Below, in pieces: positions 62,735 to 64,000 of a stretch of 64,000 bases of DNA. The position numbers and the translations under genes were made by a program. Below the pieces are notes generated by a model. That model was not told the origin of the DNA. It made no database searches and was given only the letters and a program-made list of their open reading frames with translations. This stretch comes from JBHGXV01 sp041920505 (lineage in GTDB: Bacteria > Bacillota > Bacilli > Brevibacillales > Brevibacillaceae). The stretch's first letter is position 1; each line of letters starts with the position of its first letter. Location of the stretch: contig JBHGXV010000039.1 of assembly GCA_041920505.1 (NCBI GenBank), forward strand, positions 124,001 through 188,000, in the 5' to 3' direction.

Positions 62735-63082
62735 CTATTCAGTCCTGTTTAACCATTTGGACAACACAATCCGGCGAATCACCGCCAGGTTGTTAAACAG
62801 ACGGACCCCAAACGCCACGATGGCTGCCATGTACAGGTCAATGCCGAGAAACGCTCCGAGGAAGGCGAGACCGGCGGCAAACAGCGTGTTGAAAAAGAAG
62901 CCGGACATGAAGATGCGGACGTTGAACATGCGCTCCAGGTAGGCGCGCACGCCGCCGAAGATCGTGTCCAATCCGGCCAAAAGAGCGATGGAGAGATAGC
63001 TGCTGTATTCCAGAGGCACTCGCAAGTCCAGCACGAACCCGACGACGATGCCGATAATCAGTCCGATTACTGGAAGCCACAT
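62735..63082 (-). CDS. sbp: Small basic membrane protein Sbp (DUF1290)
   Basis: A 115-residue protein with four membrane helices, starting at ATG 63082 behind AAAGGAG. MWLPVIGLIIGIVVGFVLDLRVPLEYSSYLSIALLAGLDTIFGG (in part LDLRVPLEYSSYLSIALL) is the DUF1290 signature. Always next to ftsA in Bacillus-like genomes; function unknown. It starts two bases before the DUF881 stop region. Confidence 0.93.
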   Translation of the reverse strand: MWLPVIGLIIGIVVGFVLDLRVPLEYSSYLSIALLAGLDTIFGGVRAYLERMFNVRIFMSGFFFNTLFAAGLAFLGAFLGIDLYMAAIVAFGVRLFNNLAVIRRIVLSKWLNRTE

Positions 63083-63083
63083 A

Positions 63084-63836
63084 TTACGAATCTCCTTTTG
63101 CTTTCACGGGTTTCATGTATTGAATCTTCCGGTTTCCAGTAAACGCAGGGATAATCACTTTGCTGCGCTTCTCCAGAATGACGTTTTTGTTGGCGGCCTG
63201 GAAGTTTTCCTCCACTCCGGCCAGTTTCAGTCCGGAAATCAACTCGTCCGGTTCACCCAACGCCTTGATTTCGTAAGGCGGCCTGATCGTCCGCGTGTCC
63301 ACCTGGATGTCCTCGCCGACGTTGCGGATCGCCGAGGTGGAGATCAGGCGATGGCCGTTGATCGACACCGCTTTGGCCCCGTTGGCTTTCAGTTCGTTGA
63401 CGATCCAGCGCAGGTCTTCGTCGATCACCAGGTTGGCCGGAATCTCGTCCGGGGCGTGGATCTCAGCGTCCGTGGCGGGAGGACCCGGCGGCCGGGGGGC
63501 GTCAATGATGTGGACGACGATTCCCGGTCCTTCGACGCTGACCAGCCCCGCCAGTTTGCGCGCCCGCTCCAACTCTTCCTTCATGACGCTGATGCTTTCG
63601 CCTTCATTGAGCGACGATTCGTACTGGTAGAGCAATTGCTCGTACTTGGAGATGTCAGCCAACAGGCCGTTGTGCTTTTCCAGTTCCTTCTGAAGCGAGG
63701 CGCGCAGTTCGGTGATACTGCGCGACTCGGTCTTCTGCGGGTGCAGGTTGCTCTGCAATTGTGTGGCTAACATCACACCTATAATAGCACTTATCCCTGT
63801 CAGGATAAACGAGATTTTACGATTTTGTAGAGACAT
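63084..63836 (-). CDS. DUF881-family protein, YlxW/YlxX type
   Basis: A 250-residue protein with an N-terminal membrane helix (about 9-27), a coiled coil (about 40-85) and the DUF881 domain (VEGPGIVVHIIDA, IVNELKANGAKAVSINGHRL, then a C-terminal KRSKVIIPAF). It probably stands outside the membrane near the division site. Its role is unknown. It follows a second, partial DUF881 gene, the tandem seen as ylxW-ylxX in Bacillus. Confidence 0.9.
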   Translation of the reverse strand: MSLQNRKISFILTGISAIIGVMLATQLQSNLHPQKTESRSITELRASLQKELEKHNGLLADISKYEQLLYQYESSLNEGESISVMKEELERARKLAGLVSVEGPGIVVHIIDAPRPPGPPATDAEIHAPDEIPANLVIDEDLRWIVNELKANGAKAVSINGHRLISTSAIRNVGEDIQVDTRTIRPPYEIKALGEPDELISGLKLAGVEENFQAANKNVILEKRSKVIIPAFTGNRKIQYMKPVKAKGDS

Positions 63837-63857
63837 TGAAAACGCATCCTTATCCCT

Positions 63858-64000
63858 TTAAGATGGGCTGTTGTCCTTGGTGTCGCCGACGAAGGCCGGC
63901 AACTGGACCACGTCTTTTTTCGTCACGTCGATCTTGACGAATCCTTCGAGAAACTGCAGCACGCCGCCCGGCAGGTTGAGCGCGTTTTCCAGCGTGATCG
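63858..64000 (-). CDS. C-terminal end of a second DUF881-family protein, cut by window edge
   Basis: The last 46 codons of a minus-strand gene whose stop is at 63858. The visible end (ALNLPGGVLQFLEGFVKI, then VTKKDVVQLPAF) parallels the DUF881 C-terminus of the neighbouring gene, where KRSKVIIPAF occupies the same place. Together they form the ylxW-ylxX-like tandem upstream of sbp. The start lies outside the window. Confidence 0.75.
   Translation of the reverse strand, partial: ITLENALNLPGGVLQFLEGFVKIDVTKKDVVQLPAFVGDTKDNSPS

Overview
The window looks like a chromosomal segment of a GC-rich, endospore-forming member of the Bacillota (Bacillales-like, possibly thermophilic). The evidence is the classic Firmicutes division/sporulation block (two DUF881 genes, sbp, ftsA, ftsZ, spoIIGA, sigE, sigG, ylmC, ylmD, ylmE, sepF, yggT, ylmH, divIVA, ileS), a PyrR-attenuated pyr operon, a T-box, Spo0A-box-like promoter elements and strong Shine-Dalgarno sequences. 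Nearly all genes lie on the minus strand. I see no rRNA, tRNA, CRISPR array, insertion sequence or prophage.

Layout from left to right. 1-2.9 kb: an AT-richer three-gene unit (nitrilase-fold enzyme, winged-helix protein, unknown protein cut by the window edge). 2.9-3.9 kb: a rod-shaped RNA that resembles 6S RNA, then a PilZ gene behind a convincing c-di-GMP-I riboswitch with its own terminator. 4-7.6 kb: an acyl-CoA operon (CaiB/BaiF CoA-transferase, crotonase, acyl-CoA ligase). 7.6-14.5 kb: small membrane proteins, a Cys-rich coat-like peptide, a GntR regulator with an EamA transporter, a small acidic protein, DUF309, CPBP protease, CcdC and an MFS transporter with a hairpin leader. 14.5-24.9 kb: pyrR-pyrP-pyrB-pyrC-carA-carB-pyrF-pyrE with three PyrR attenuators but no pyrK/pyrD. 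24.9-27.1 kb: rluD-type synthase, lspA and a small kinase. 27.3-30.2 kb: a membrane-domain/desaturase fusion divergent from a TetR gene with duplicated operators. 30.2-32.8 kb: cadC-cadA with two cad operators. 32.9-42.5 kb: an alpha-glucan operon. 42.6-48.8 kb: topB, an FAD oxidoreductase with ytkD, an MFS transporter and a DksA/TraR-type gene. 49-64 kb: ileS with T-box and the division/sporulation block.

How the genes fit together: the alpha-glucan operon encodes a GH57 branching enzyme fused to a GT4-like synthase, a nucleotidyltransferase fused to a phosphomutase-like domain that lacks its catalytic serine loop, a GH15 glucoamylase, an intact phosphohexomutase and a DUF4912 protein with an HTH. 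Its promoter region carries two perfect TGTCGAA boxes and one near match, so I infer possible control by the sporulation regulator Spo0A. The right-hand block couples septum formation (FtsA, FtsZ, SepF, DivIVA) to the sporulation sigma cascade (SpoIIGA, sigma-E, sigma-G). The best candidates for something undescribed are the left-edge nitrilase/winged-helix unit, the alpha-glucan operon with its degenerate domain, and the desaturase fusion.
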